Shown here piece after piece: positions 9,391 to 18,174 of a DNA stretch of 64,000 nt. Position 1 is the stretch's first letter. Each line of letters opens with the position of its first letter. The notes beneath the pieces are model-generated. The model was not told the origin of the DNA. It searched no databases and worked only from the letters and a program-made list of their open reading frames with translations. The stretch comes from Methylorubrum rhodinum (GTDB lineage Bacteria > Pseudomonadota > Alphaproteobacteria > Rhizobiales > Beijerinckiaceae): NCBI RefSeq assembly GCF_014199935.1, contig NZ_JACHOP010000006.1:124001-188000 (forward strand). Direction: 5' to 3'. Made by a program: the position numbers and the translations under genes.

Positions 9391-9699
9391 CTAGATCGGC
9401 ATCCGCATGATCTCTTCGTAGGCCGAGATCACCCGGTCGCGCACGGCCACCAGGGTCTGGAGCGCGGTCTCGCTCTCGGCCACCGCGGTGACGACATCGA
9501 CCACGTTGGCCTTGCCGGCCGCGGCCGAGAGGGCGGCGCGGTCGGCCTTCTCGCCGGACTGGGCCACGCCGTCCAGGGTCTGCTGCAGCAGGCCGGAGAA
9601 GCCGGAAGCGCCCGTCGCCTGGACGGGCTTCGGCCCGGTCGGGCGCGAAATCCCTTGAGCGGCGGCGTAGGCGCCCGCGGCGAAGGCGGAACTCGGCAT
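9391..9699 (-). CDS. fliE: Flagellar hook-basal body protein FliE
   Basis: A 102-residue adaptor that links the MS ring to the rod. The C-terminal half (FSGLLQQTLDGVAQSGEKAD, then ALQTLVAVRDRVISAYEEIM) is typical. The ATG at 9699 is two bases after the flgC stop, a normal operon spacing. It lacks a cleavable signal, as expected for a type III substrate. Confidence 0.95.
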   Translation of the reverse strand: MPSSAFAAGAYAAAQGISRPTGPKPVQATGASGFSGLLQQTLDGVAQSGEKADRAALSAAAGKANVVDVVTAVAESETALQTLVAVRDRVISAYEEIMRMPI

Positions 9700-9701
9700 G
9701 G

Positions 9702-10112
9702 TCAGGCCTTCAGGATCTCGAGGGTCTTGGAGATCATCCGCCGGGTCGCGGTGACCATGTTGAGGTTGGCCTCGTAGGAGCGCTGGGCCTCGCGCATGTC
9801 CATGTTCTCGATCAGCCCGTTGACGTTGGGCAGGCGCACCTCGCCGCGGGCGTCCGCCGCCGGGTTGCCGGGGTCGTACTTGGTGCGGAACGGCGAGGGG
9901 TCGCGCCGCACGCGCCCCGCCTCGACGACGTTGGCGTTCAGCTCGCGGTCGAGGCGGCTGGAGAAGGTCGGGATCTTGCGGCGGTAGGGCTCGCCGCCCG
10001 CGGTCGAGGCGGTGGAATCGGCGTTGGCGATGTTCTCGGCGATGATGCGCATCCGCCCGGACTGCGCCTTGAGGCCGGAGGCGGCGATGCCGAGGCTCTT
10101 CAGGAAGTCCAT
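9702..10112 (-). CDS. flgC: Flagellar basal-body rod protein FlgC
   Basis: A 136-residue proximal rod protein. The N-terminus LGIAASGLKAQSGRMRIIAE followed by NIANADS is the conserved rod-protein signature, and the C-terminus ENMDMREAQRSYEANLNMV closes the coiled-coil D0 region. It lies 12 bases after flgB and two bases before fliE. Confidence 0.97.
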   Translation of the reverse strand: MDFLKSLGIAASGLKAQSGRMRIIAENIANADSTASTAGGEPYRRKIPTFSSRLDRELNANVVEAGRVRRDPSPFRTKYDPGNPAADARGEVRLPNVNGLIENMDMREAQRSYEANLNMVTATRRMISKTLEILKA

Positions 10113-10124
10113 CGAATCCCCCTA

Positions 10125-10547
10125 TCAACGCTTGCCGACGGCGATCTTCAGGGCGTCGAGGCTCTTCTGGTAGAGCGAGGCGACGAGCTGATAGTCCGAC
10201 TGGTTGTCGCCGGCCTTCATCATCTCCTCCTCCAGGTTCACGCCGTTGCCCGAGGGGCGCACCTCGAAGCCCTTGAAGCGGCGCGGGTCGGCGTTGGGCC
10301 CACTTTCCGTCGAGAGCCCGAAATGGGCCGGCTCGGTGCGGGCGAGCCCGTCGCCGCCGACCGCGGCGCCGAGCGGCGCGGCGAGCGCGGCCCCCGCGCC
10401 GGGGCCGCGCGGTTCGGCGAGGTCGCGGGGCCGAAAATTCGGCAGGTCGGCGTTGGCGACGTTCTCGGCGAGCAGCGCCTGGCGGGCCTGATGCCAGTGC
10501 ATCCGGGTGCGCAGCATGCCGAGGATGGGCAGGTCGGTGAGGGACAT
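10125..10547 (-). CDS. flgB: Flagellar basal-body rod protein FlgB
   Basis: A 140-residue proximal rod protein and first gene of the flgBC-fliEQR-flhB unit. It shows QALLAENVANADLPNFRPRD near the N-terminus and LEEEMMKAGDNQSDYQLVAS near the C-terminus, both typical. The promoter region is shared with the divergent fliO-like gene and contains a perfect CtrA-type box 107 bases upstream of the ATG. Confidence 0.96.
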   Translation of the reverse strand: MSLTDLPILGMLRTRMHWHQARQALLAENVANADLPNFRPRDLAEPRGPGAGAALAAPLGAAVGGDGLARTEPAHFGLSTESGPNADPRRFKGFEVRPSGNGVNLEEEMMKAGDNQSDYQLVASLYQKSLDALKIAVGKR

Positions 10548-10653
10548 CGGCGACCTTTGGGGAGACCTTGCCGAGGAATCCGGCCGAGAAATCCGGCCAT
10601 TCGCGGTGTGGGGACGCGAGGACCGGACCCGGCAGAAAATGCCGCCGCCATGG

Positions 10654-10668
10654 TTAAGGACGCGTTAA
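10654..10668. promoter_or_regulatory. CtrA box TTAA-N7-TTAA between flgB and fliO
   Basis: The sequence TTAAggacgcgTTAA is an exact match to the full CtrA recognition pattern. It lies between two divergent flagellar genes and may serve both directions. CtrA activation of early flagellar genes is established in Caulobacter and some other alphaproteobacteria; here binding is inferred. Confidence 0.7.
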
Positions 10669-10684
10669 CCCGGCAAATCCTGCC
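10669..10684. promoter_or_regulatory. 16-base element cccggcaaatcctgcc upstream of fliO
   Basis: Directly abuts the CtrA box. An identical 16 bases occur before flhA at 25243-25258, also beside a CtrA-type box. It does not fit the sigma-54 GG-N10-GC spacing. It could be a promoter core or a binding site for another flagellar regulator. Confidence 0.5.
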
Positions 10685-10842
10685 CGGTCGTCGGCCGGGC
10701 TGTGCCGAAACGGGGCAAACCAAGCCGCACGGGCCTGTTAACGAACGATTCGGGTTTGTTGCGGCCGAAACCCGCGGCAGCGATAATCGCGCGGTCTCAC
10801 GAGCGGGCCCGGATTGGGCCCCGACTGCGAAAGACACGGGTC

Positions 10843-12171
10843 TTGCAAGCGTTCTTCAGTTCCGACGGGTCGTACGTCGTGCAGTTCCTGGTGATCTTCC
10901 TCGTCATCCTGGTTCTGCTGATCGGGGGCTTCCTGCTGTTCCGGAGGCTCTCCGGGCGCGGGATGTCGCTGACGGCGGGGGCGAACGCGCGGGGGCGCCA
11001 GCCGCGGCTCGGCATCGTCGACATCTACGAGCTCGACCGGCAGCGCCAGCTCATCCTGCTGCGGCGGGACAACGTGGAGCACCTGCTCCTCGTCGGCGGC
11101 CCGAACGACGTGGTGATCGAGCGCCACATCCAGCGCGGCGCGGGCGCCCGCTACGCACCCGACGGCGCCCGCGAGCCGGACCTCGCCGCCGACCCCGCCC
11201 TCGACGCCGCACGGGCGGAGAAATTCCTCGACAGTCCGGCGCCGCCCGCCTTCGCGATGCCCGAGGTGGTGCCGCCCGCCGTGCCCGGCGCCGAGCCGCC
11301 GCATCCGGAGCGCACGCCGCCGCTCGATCCCGGCCTGTTCGAGCCGGAGACGCCGGCCCCGGCCCGCGCCCGGCCCGCCTCGCCGGTGAGCCGCCTGATC
11401 CGGCGCACGCCGCCGCCGCTCGGCGGGGCGGTGCCCGAGGCGGCGCAGGGCACCCCGGCGCCCGCCGTCCAGCCGGTCTCGCTGCCCGCCTCCGAGCCGG
11501 TCCCGGAGACGCCGCCCGTCATCGCCGGGCGCGGCCCCCGGCCGGTCGATCCGGCGGTCCTGTCCGACATGGCCCGCCAGCTCCAGGTCGCGCTCAAGCG
11601 CCCGTCCTCCGCGGTGACGCCGCCGCCCGGCGGCGCCGAGGTGCCGCCGCTGCCGCCCGCTCCCGACCTCCGCCTCGATCTCCCGCCCGACCCGCTCACC
11701 GCCGCGGTGGCTGCGGCCCCGGCCGTGCCGCCGGCGCCCGCACCGGCAAAGCCCGCCGCGCCGCCGCCGCCCGCTCCCACCAAGCCGGCGCCCGCGAAGG
11801 CGGAGACGCCCGCCGCGCCCGCGCCCAAGCCTGCGGAAGTGAAGCCTGCGGAAGCGAAGCCGGCGCCCGAACAGACGCCCGAGGTGACCGCCACGCCGGT
11901 GCCGGCCCCTCTCAATCCCGCGCCGCCGCCCGCTGCGCCGGCCAAGCCCGCCCCCGCCAAGCCTGCACCCGCCAAACCCGCCGAGGCCGCGCCCAAGCCC
12001 GCACCGGAGCCGAAGCCCGCGCCCCAACCGGCGCCCCCCAAGCCGGAGGCTCGAAAACCCGATCCCGCGGCGCCCGCCGCCGAGACCACCGCGCAGAACC
12101 CGTTCTCGGTCGAGGAGATCGAAGCCGAGTTCGCCCGCCTGCTCGGCCGCCCACTCGACAACAAGAACTGA
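10843..12171 (+). CDS. fliO: FliO-like flagellar biosynthesis membrane protein with long Pro/Ala tail
   Basis: One membrane helix (VVQFLVIFLVILVLLIGGFL) is followed by a basic turn and a small domain with RLGIVDIYELDRQRQLILLR and HLLLVGGPNDVVIE, the FliO/FliZ pattern. FliO assists assembly of the FliP export channel. The remaining ~320 residues are low-complexity Pro/Ala/Lys, ending with a short conserved-looking EEIEAEFARLLGRPL. Typical FliO is about 100-200 residues, so the tail is unusual. I prefer the TTG at 10843, just before the membrane helix; an ATG at 10702 would add 47 residues without family support. Confidence 0.75.
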   Translation: MQAFFSSDGSYVVQFLVIFLVILVLLIGGFLLFRRLSGRGMSLTAGANARGRQPRLGIVDIYELDRQRQLILLRRDNVEHLLLVGGPNDVVIERHIQRGAGARYAPDGAREPDLAADPALDAARAEKFLDSPAPPAFAMPEVVPPAVPGAEPPHPERTPPLDPGLFEPETPAPARARPASPVSRLIRRTPPPLGGAVPEAAQGTPAPAVQPVSLPASEPVPETPPVIAGRGPRPVDPAVLSDMARQLQVALKRPSSAVTPPPGGAEVPPLPPAPDLRLDLPPDPLTAAVAAAPAVPPAPAPAKPAAPPPPAPTKPAPAKAETPAAPAPKPAEVKPAEAKPAPEQTPEVTATPVPAPLNPAPPPAAPAKPAPAKPAPAKPAEAAPKPAPEPKPAPQPAPPKPEARKPDPAAPAAETTAQNPFSVEEIEAEFARLLGRPLDNKN

Positions 12172-12252
12172 GCGGCCGAAACAGGGGGCGCCGGGACCGG
12201 CGGATGCCCGTCGGCCGCTCCTGACGACACGCGCGCAACGGAGCCGCTGAGC

Positions 12253-13347
12253 ATGGAGGCGCTCGTCGTCGGAGCGGGGGTGGTCGGGCTCGCGGTCGGG
12301 CGGGCTTTGGCGCGGCGCGGGGCCTCCGTCATCGTCGCCGAGGCGGCGGACGCCTTCGGCACCGGCGTCTCGGCCCGCAGCTCTGAGGTGATCCATGGCG
12401 GGATGTACTATCCGCCGGGCTCGATCCGCGCCCGCCACTGCGTCGAGGGGCGCCGCCGCCTCGTCGCCTTCTGCGAGAGCCACGGCGTGCCTCACCGGCT
12501 CTGCGGCAAGCTGATCGTCGCCACCAGCGAGGGAGAGCGCGCGGCGCTGGAGACCATCTTCGCCCGCGGGCAGACCAACGGCGTCGAGGACCTCGCCTTC
12601 CTGGAACGCGACGCGGCCCTCGCGCTGGAGCCGGCGCTCGCCTGCGTGGCCGCGCTGCACTCGCCCGCCACGGGCATCGTCGACAGCCACGCGCTGATGC
12701 TGGCGCTGCTCGGCGAGATCGAGGATGCGGGCGGCGCGCTGGCCTTGCGCACCCCGATCCTCTCCGCCGCGCGCCGCGACGGGCGCTGGCGCGTCCGCTT
12801 CGGCGGCGAGGCGCCGGACACGCTCGCGGTCGACACCCTCGTCAACGCCGCCGGCATCGGGGCGCAGGCGCTGGCCCGAACCATCGAGGGCGTCGAGCCG
12901 GCGCGGGTGCCGCGTCAGGTGCTCGCCAAGGGCAGCTATTTCGGCTGCACCGGCCGGCCCGCCTTCTCGCGGCTGATCTACCCGGCCCCGGTCGAGGGGG
13001 GCTTGGGCATCCACCTCACCCTCGATCTCGCCGGGCGCATGCGCTTCGGCCCCGATGTCGAGTGGGTCGAGGCCGAGGACTTTTCGGTCGATCCGAACCG
13101 CGCCGAGGCCTTCGCCGCAGCGATCCGACGCTACTGGCCGGCTCTGACCGCGGATCGCCTGACGCCGGACTATGCCGGCCTCCGCCCCAAGCTCACCGGC
13201 CCCGGCGAGCCGGCCGCCGACTTCCTGATCGAGGGCCCTGAGGCGCACGGCCTGCCCGGCCTCGTTCAACTCTTCGGCATCGAGAGCCCCGGCCTGACCT
13301 CGTCGCTGTCGCTCGCCGAGGCGGTGGCGGACCGGCTGTGCGCCTGA
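12253..13347 (+). CDS. FAD-dependent oxidoreductase, L-2-hydroxyglutarate dehydrogenase-like
   Basis: A 364-residue DAO-type flavoprotein. The N-terminal VVGAGVVGLAVGRALARRG is a dinucleotide-binding fold, and ARSSEVIHGGMYYPPGSIRA matches the L2HGDH/LhgO subgroup. The C-terminus LFGIESPGLTSSLSLAEAVA closes the FAD fold. Members oxidise L-2-hydroxy acids with electrons passed to quinone or oxygen. It lies 81 bases after fliO and 80 before the dgcN-like gene, in the same direction, so it might take part in amino-acid breakdown. The substrate cannot be fixed from sequence. Confidence 0.8.
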   Translation: MEALVVGAGVVGLAVGRALARRGASVIVAEAADAFGTGVSARSSEVIHGGMYYPPGSIRARHCVEGRRRLVAFCESHGVPHRLCGKLIVATSEGERAALETIFARGQTNGVEDLAFLERDAALALEPALACVAALHSPATGIVDSHALMLALLGEIEDAGGALALRTPILSAARRDGRWRVRFGGEAPDTLAVDTLVNAAGIGAQALARTIEGVEPARVPRQVLAKGSYFGCTGRPAFSRLIYPAPVEGGLGIHLTLDLAGRMRFGPDVEWVEAEDFSVDPNRAEAFAAAIRRYWPALTADRLTPDYAGLRPKLTGPGEPAADFLIEGPEAHGLPGLVQLFGIESPGLTSSLSLAEAVADRLCA

Positions 13348-13427
13348 ACCTTTCCGCCCCTCGCGCAACGGGCACGGATCGCGCATAGACGGCTCGGGCG
13401 GCCTCACGGCCGAACGGGACCGAATCG

Positions 13428-14438
13428 ATGCAGATCGCCACGCCCTACCTGATGTTCCTCGGCGACGTGCCGGACACCCTCGCCGCCAAGACCGCCTACG
13501 GCATCAACGACTGGCGGCCCGAATGGTGCGTCGGGCAGCTCCGCATGGAAGGCTGCGCCGCCGATCTCGGCATCCCGGACCTGACGCTGACGCAGGCCGT
13601 CGGACGAGGCTGCAGGACCATGGTGATCGGCGTCGCCAACGCGGGCGGCGTGCTGCCCGAGCACTGGGTCGCCGAGATCGTCGCGGGCCTGGAGGCCGGG
13701 CTCGACGTGGCGAGCGGCCTGCACGTGCGGCTCGGCTCGATCCCGGCGATCGCCGAGGCCGCGGAGCGCACCGGCCGCGCCCTGCACGATGTCCGCCACA
13801 GCTCCGAAACGTTTCCGACCGGCAAGGGCACCAAGCGCCCCGGCCTTCGGCTCCTCACCGTCGGCACCGATTGCTCGGTGGGCAAGAAGTACACCGCGCT
13901 CGCCCTGGAGAAGGGCATGCGCGCGCGGGGGCTCGACGCCGATTTCCGCGCCACCGGCCAGACCGGCGTGTTCATCTCCGGCCGGGGCGTGGCCATCGAC
14001 GCGGTGGTGGCCGACTTCATCTCCGGCGCCGTCGAGTGGGTCTCGCCCGCCGCCGATCCTCGTCACTGGGACCTGATCGAGGGCCAGGGCTCGCTGTTCC
14101 ATCCGTCGTTCGCCGGCGTCAGCCTCGGCCTGCTGCACGGGGCGCAGGCCGACGCCTTCGTGGTCTGCCACGAGCCGACCCGCACCCGCATGCGCGGCGT
14201 CGAGGCGCGCCTGCCGACGATCCAGCAGGTGATCGACCTCACGGTGCAACTCGGGCGGCTCACCAATCCCGACATCCGCCCCGTCGGCATCGCCGTGAAC
14301 ACGCAGGGACTGCCCGAGCCGCGGGCCCGCGCGCTGCTCGAGGAAGCGGTAGCCGCCCACGGCCTGCCCGCGACCGATCCGGTGCGCTTCGGCGTCGAGG
14401 GCATCCTGGATCGCTTGGCCGCCGAGTTTCCGGCTTGA
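13428..14438 (+). CDS. dgcN: DUF1611 / DgcN family, probable D-glutamate N-acetyltransferase
   Basis: A 336-residue protein with an N-terminal domain and a C-terminal P-loop domain (VGTDCSVGKKYTALALEKG, P-loop at 146-154). DgcN proteins, described in marine bacteria, N-acetylate D-glutamate, after which DgcA epimerises the product to N-acetyl-L-glutamate. The next gene, 16 bases downstream, is a dipeptide-epimerase-type enolase superfamily member, which is that pair. The function is inferred from family and pairing. Confidence 0.8.
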   Translation: MQIATPYLMFLGDVPDTLAAKTAYGINDWRPEWCVGQLRMEGCAADLGIPDLTLTQAVGRGCRTMVIGVANAGGVLPEHWVAEIVAGLEAGLDVASGLHVRLGSIPAIAEAAERTGRALHDVRHSSETFPTGKGTKRPGLRLLTVGTDCSVGKKYTALALEKGMRARGLDADFRATGQTGVFISGRGVAIDAVVADFISGAVEWVSPAADPRHWDLIEGQGSLFHPSFAGVSLGLLHGAQADAFVVCHEPTRTRMRGVEARLPTIQQVIDLTVQLGRLTNPDIRPVGIAVNTQGLPEPRARALLEEAVAAHGLPATDPVRFGVEGILDRLAAEFPA

Positions 14439-14454
14439 GGAGGTCTTCGAAACA

Positions 14455-15438
14455 ATGTCGCGCCGCCTCTCCGTCGCCGTCGAGCGCTTTCCGATCGCGG
14501 GCGCCTTCACCATCGCCCGCGGCAGCCGAACCGAGGCCGTCGTCGTCACCGCCACGATCGAGGACGGCGACATCCGCGGACGGGGCGAGTGCGTGCCCTA
14601 TGCCCGCTACGGCGAGAGCGTCGAGAGCGTCGCCGCGGCGATCGAAGCGCAGGCCGAGTGGCTGGCGAACGGCGGCGCCCGCTCGGACCTGTTCGAGCGG
14701 CTGGGGCCGGGGGCGGCCCGCAACGCGATCGACTGCGCCCTGTGGGATTTCGAGGCCAAGCGCCAGGGCCGCCCGGCCTGGGCGATCGCCGGCCTGTCCG
14801 AGCCCGGCCCGGTCACCACCGCCTACACGCTCAGCCTCGGCGCGCCGGAGGCGATGGAGGAGTCCGCCCGCAACGCCGCGCACCGCCCGCTGCTGAAGGT
14901 GAAGCTCGGCGGCGAGGGCGATCCGGAGCGCATCGCCGCCGTGCGCCGCGGCGCGCCGGATGCGCGGCTGATCGTCGATGCCAACGAGGCGTGGCGGGCG
15001 GACACGATCGAGGCCAACCTCGCGGCCTGCGCGGCGGCGGGCGTGGCGCTGATCGAGCAGCCGCTCCCGGCCGGCGAGGACGACCTGCTGGCCGACATCT
15101 CCCGAAGAATCCCGATCTGCGCCGACGAGAGCCTGCACGACCGGGCCGGGCTCGACGCCCTGGCCAAGCGCTACGACGCGATCAACATCAAGCTCGACAA
15201 GGCCGGCGGCCTCACCGAGGCGATCCGGCTGGCGCACGAGGCCCGCGCCCGTGGCTTCGAGATCATGGTCGGCTGCATGGTCGGCACCTCGCTCGCCATG
15301 GCGCCCGCCATGCTGATCGCCCACCACGCGGCCTATGTCGATCTCGACGGCCCCCTGCTGTTGGCGCAGGATCGCGAACCGGCGCTGCGCTACGAGGGCA
15401 GCATCGTGCATCCGCCGCTGGCGGAATTGTGGGGGTGA
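14455..15438 (+). CDS. dgcA: Enolase-superfamily dipeptide epimerase / DgcA-type N-acyl amino acid racemase
   Basis: A 327-residue muconate-lactonizing subgroup enzyme. Catalytic lysines are visible as LLKVKLGG (Lys148, Lys150) and INIKLDKAGG (Lys248); metal ligands are Asp175 (VDANEAW), Glu201 (IEQPLP) and Asp224 (CADES). The ATG is preceded by gaggagg at good spacing. Adjacent to the dgcN-like gene, it most likely epimerises N-acetyl-D-glutamate. An L-Ala-D/L-Glu peptide epimerase role in murein recycling is the alternative. Confidence 0.85.
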   Translation: MSRRLSVAVERFPIAGAFTIARGSRTEAVVVTATIEDGDIRGRGECVPYARYGESVESVAAAIEAQAEWLANGGARSDLFERLGPGAARNAIDCALWDFEAKRQGRPAWAIAGLSEPGPVTTAYTLSLGAPEAMEESARNAAHRPLLKVKLGGEGDPERIAAVRRGAPDARLIVDANEAWRADTIEANLAACAAAGVALIEQPLPAGEDDLLADISRRIPICADESLHDRAGLDALAKRYDAINIKLDKAGGLTEAIRLAHEARARGFEIMVGCMVGTSLAMAPAMLIAHHAAYVDLDGPLLLAQDREPALRYEGSIVHPPLAELWG

Positions 15439-15486
15439 CGGGCGAGATTGGACGGCTGAACGGGGCCGACGCTTCTCCCACTCGCG

Positions 15487-15603
15487 CCCTCATCCTGAGG
15501 CGCCGTAGCGAAGCGGAGGCCTCGAAGGAGCGCTCCAGGGATCGCGCGGCTGCTGGAGGCCTCCTTCGAGGCTGAGCTGACGCTCAGCACCTCAGGATGA
15601 GGG
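15487..15603. repeat. ~117-base inverted repeat, family B, copy 2
   Basis: Starts ccctcatcctgaggcgcc and ends agcacctcaggatgaggg, with inner arms ggcctcgaaggagcgctcc and ggaggcctccttcgaggc. The inner loop differs from copies 1 and 3. It lies between the dgcA stop and a converging small gene, where it could end transcription from both sides. Confidence 0.85.
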
Positions 15604-15632
15604 GGATGGATGGGGCGAGCGAGGCCTCGCCT

Positions 15633-15926
15633 TCAATGCACGCCCGCACCCCGCCACGGCACCTGCCGGTCGCTCGCCGACAACGTGTCGGCGGAGTGTG
15701 GCTGACCCGTCAGTCGCCGGGCCACCGCCTCGCCGCCGAGCCGAAGGGCCTCCGTCCGCGCCTCCGGCGGCAACGAGGCCGCGAGACCTGCGAGGCTGCC
15801 CGTCGTCATCTCCACGGTCGAGCGCAGACCCGCGGTGTCGACGCCCCCGGAGCCCGAGCCCTGGCGTGCGGCGGCGAGGTAGGAGAGGACGCCGATCACC
15901 AGGGCGGCGCGAAGGAGGAACGTCAT
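15633..15926 (-). CDS. Small hypothetical protein with N-terminal membrane or signal segment
   Basis: A 97-residue unrecognised protein. Residues 1-20 (MTFLLRAALVIGVLSYLAAA) form a hydrophobic signal or anchor; the remainder is polar with a short helix-prone middle and no cysteine. It faces away from the DivJ-like gene and converges on dgcA across a palindromic repeat. The signal-like start and normal codon use support it as real; function unknown. Confidence 0.6.
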   Translation of the reverse strand: MTFLLRAALVIGVLSYLAAARQGSGSGGVDTAGLRSTVEMTTGSLAGLAASLPPEARTEALRLGGEAVARRLTGQPHSADTLSASDRQVPWRGAGVH

Positions 15927-16286
15927 GGGTCCGGTCCGGGCAGGCGGCCGGGGCCGCGTCGGGGAGCGGGCTTCAGAATGCCACCGGCCCGTGAGCGAAC
16001 CGACCCCGCGGGAGCCCTGAAACCGCGCCGATGCGCGGACGTGGTGAACGAAGGCTTGTCCGACCCCCGTTCCCCTTCACGATCCGCCCCGCGCGCCCTG
16101 TGGACAGCGGCGGAAAAGCCGTCCGAACCGGCCGCGCCGGGGCCGTCCGGATGGGGCGATGGACGGCAACCGACCGACCCTTTTCATCCTCGCTTAAACC
16201 GCCTCTGCGACGGTTCGGGGGTTCGAAACGAGCAGTCGAGGGGCGCGGGACGGGGGCCGGATACGGCCCGACATCCGGCGCTGTGC
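15927..16286. other. Gene-free divergent region before divJ-like gene
   Basis: About 360 bases between the small secreted protein and the kinase. I see no convincing gene, CtrA full box or terminator. It presumably carries the promoters of both divergent genes. Confidence 0.5.
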
Positions 16287-18167
16287 GTGGTGGTGTTGCG
16301 TAACGACGGTACCCTTGCCTCCCTCTTCGATGCCCGGCTCGCCGGGCTCGTCCACGCCTCGGCCCTGCCGGAGCCCGGCGTGCGGTTCCGCCACGAGCGC
16401 TTCCTCGTCTCGCGGCTCGCCACCGGCGCCGTGATGATGGCCGCGCTCCCGCCCTACCTCGTCTGGCGCGGGGTCCCGAGCGGCGTCGAGGCGATGGCCA
16501 TCGCCAGCCTGTTCCTGCCGGTGCTGGCCGCCGTCGTGCTGTCGCGCACCGGCTCGCTCTGGATCGCCCACGCCCTGTCTTCGGCCGGCCTGACCGGCCT
16601 CCTCGTGTGCCTGGCCGCGCTGACCGGCGGCGCGAGTTCGGCCGCCGCGATCTGGCTCGTGGCGGTGCCGCTGGAGGCGATGGTGTCCGGCTCGCGCCGC
16701 GCCACGCTCGCCGCCGCGATCATCGCCGTCCTCGGCGCGCTGGCGGTCGCCATCTCCGGCCATCTCCCCCTCGACGTCCCGGCCCTCGACTGGCCGAACG
16801 CGGTGGCGCTGCCGGTCTTCGCCATCACGGCGATCGGCCACATCACCGCGCAGGCGATCGAGCATATCCGCCGCGAGGGCGAGTGGCGCACCCGCATGCA
16901 GGACAACGAGGCCCGCGACCGCCTGCTGCTCTCGGCCATCGACGACCTCGTGACGTGGCACGACGCCAACGGCCGGGTGCTGGAAGCGAGCGGCTCGTCG
17001 GCCCGCTTCGTCGGCGCCGATCCCGGCCGCCTGCGCGGCCACGGCCTGCTCGACCGCGTCCATATCGGCGACCGTCCGGCCCTGCTCCAGGCGATCAGCG
17101 ACGTCGCCGCCACCGGTACGCCGGCCACGGTTCCCTTCCGCCTCCACCTCGACGCGCCCCGCGCCGACGGCGAGCGCACCATCCATGCCGAGATGCGCGC
17201 CCACCGGATCGAATCCGCGCTCTCCGGCGCCAACGGCGGCACCGTCGTGGCGGTCACCCGCGACGTGTCCGAGCACCGCCGCCGCGCGGCCGAACTCGAC
17301 CGTGCCCGCACCGAAGCCGAGCGCGCCGACGAGGTGAAGACGCACTTCCTCGCCACCGTCAGCCACGAACTGCGCACGCCCTTGAACGCCATCATCGGCT
17401 TCTCCGACGTGCTGGCGGGCGAAGGCGCCATGACGCTCTCGGCCGAGCGGGCGCAGGAATATGCCGGCATCATCGGCAATTCGGGCCGCCACCTCCTCGA
17501 CGTGGTCAACACGCTGCTCGACATCTCGCGCATCCGCAGCGGCCATTTCGACTTCCAGCCCGAGCCGATCGATGTCGAGGCGCTGATCCGCGGCTGCTGC
17601 GATCTGATGCGGCTGAAGGCCGACGCCTCGGGGGTGGCGCTGAGCTTCGCCCCGGTCCCGGCCGGCAGCGCGTTCGTCGCCGACGCCCGCGCCTGCCGCC
17701 AGATGCTGATCAACCTGATCTCCAACGCGGTGAAGTTCACGCCGCGGGGCGGGCGGGTCGAGGTGCTGGTCCGCCGCGGCGGCGGCTATCTCGACCTCGT
17801 CGTGGCCGACGACGGCATCGGCGTCGCCGAGGCCGACCTGCCGCGGCTCGGCGACCCCTTCTTCCAGGTCGGCGGCGGCTACGGCCGCAGCCACGAGGGG
17901 ACCGGGCTCGGCCTCTCGGTGGTGCGCGGGCTCGCGGGCCTGCACGGCGGCTCGGTCTCGGTCGAGAGCGCGCCGGGCAAGGGCACGCTGGTCGCCGTCA
18001 CGCTGCCGCTCGATTGCAGCCGCGCCCGCGGCACCGACGAGCCGGCGCCGATCCGCACCTCGGTGCGGGGGGCGGCCCCCGAGATCGCGCCGGAGCCGAT
18101 CCGCCTGCCGGTCGGCCTGTTCGATCCGGCCCCCGCCGCCCGCCCGCCGATGCGGCGGGCCGGGTGA
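16287..18167 (+). CDS. divJ: Membrane sensor histidine kinase, DivJ-like
   Basis: About 626 residues. Roughly five membrane helices lie between residues 38 and 190, then a PAS region (LLSAIDDLVTWHDANGRVLE). The HisKA domain has its phospho-acceptor in ATVSHELRTPLNAIIGFSDV (His360), and the ATPase domain shows NLISNAVKFTPRGG, ADDGIGV and GTGLGLSVVRGLAGLHGG. This layout is that of DivJ, which phosphorylates DivK and so acts upstream of the CckA-CtrA pathway. A generic PAS kinase is the alternative. The start is uncertain: I took the first of three in-frame GTGs (16287); the frame is open much further upstream but without family-like sequence. Confidence 0.72.
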   Translation: MVVLRNDGTLASLFDARLAGLVHASALPEPGVRFRHERFLVSRLATGAVMMAALPPYLVWRGVPSGVEAMAIASLFLPVLAAVVLSRTGSLWIAHALSSAGLTGLLVCLAALTGGASSAAAIWLVAVPLEAMVSGSRRATLAAAIIAVLGALAVAISGHLPLDVPALDWPNAVALPVFAITAIGHITAQAIEHIRREGEWRTRMQDNEARDRLLLSAIDDLVTWHDANGRVLEASGSSARFVGADPGRLRGHGLLDRVHIGDRPALLQAISDVAATGTPATVPFRLHLDAPRADGERTIHAEMRAHRIESALSGANGGTVVAVTRDVSEHRRRAAELDRARTEAERADEVKTHFLATVSHELRTPLNAIIGFSDVLAGEGAMTLSAERAQEYAGIIGNSGRHLLDVVNTLLDISRIRSGHFDFQPEPIDVEALIRGCCDLMRLKADASGVALSFAPVPAGSAFVADARACRQMLINLISNAVKFTPRGGRVEVLVRRGGGYLDLVVADDGIGVAEADLPRLGDPFFQVGGGYGRSHEGTGLGLSVVRGLAGLHGGSVSVESAPGKGTLVAVTLPLDCSRARGTDEPAPIRTSVRGAAPEIAPEPIRLPVGLFDPAPAARPPMRRAG

Positions 18168-18174
18168 GGACATC

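Noticed and set aside
10669-10684. The cccggcaaatcctgcc element as a sigma-54 promoter
   Set aside because: GG and GC are eight bases apart instead of ten and the flanking consensus is missing.
10738-13407. 889-codon minus-strand frame opposite fliO and the FAD oxidoreductase
   Set aside because: Mirror of GC-rich coding sequence with repetitive Arg/Gly content; no recognisable protein.
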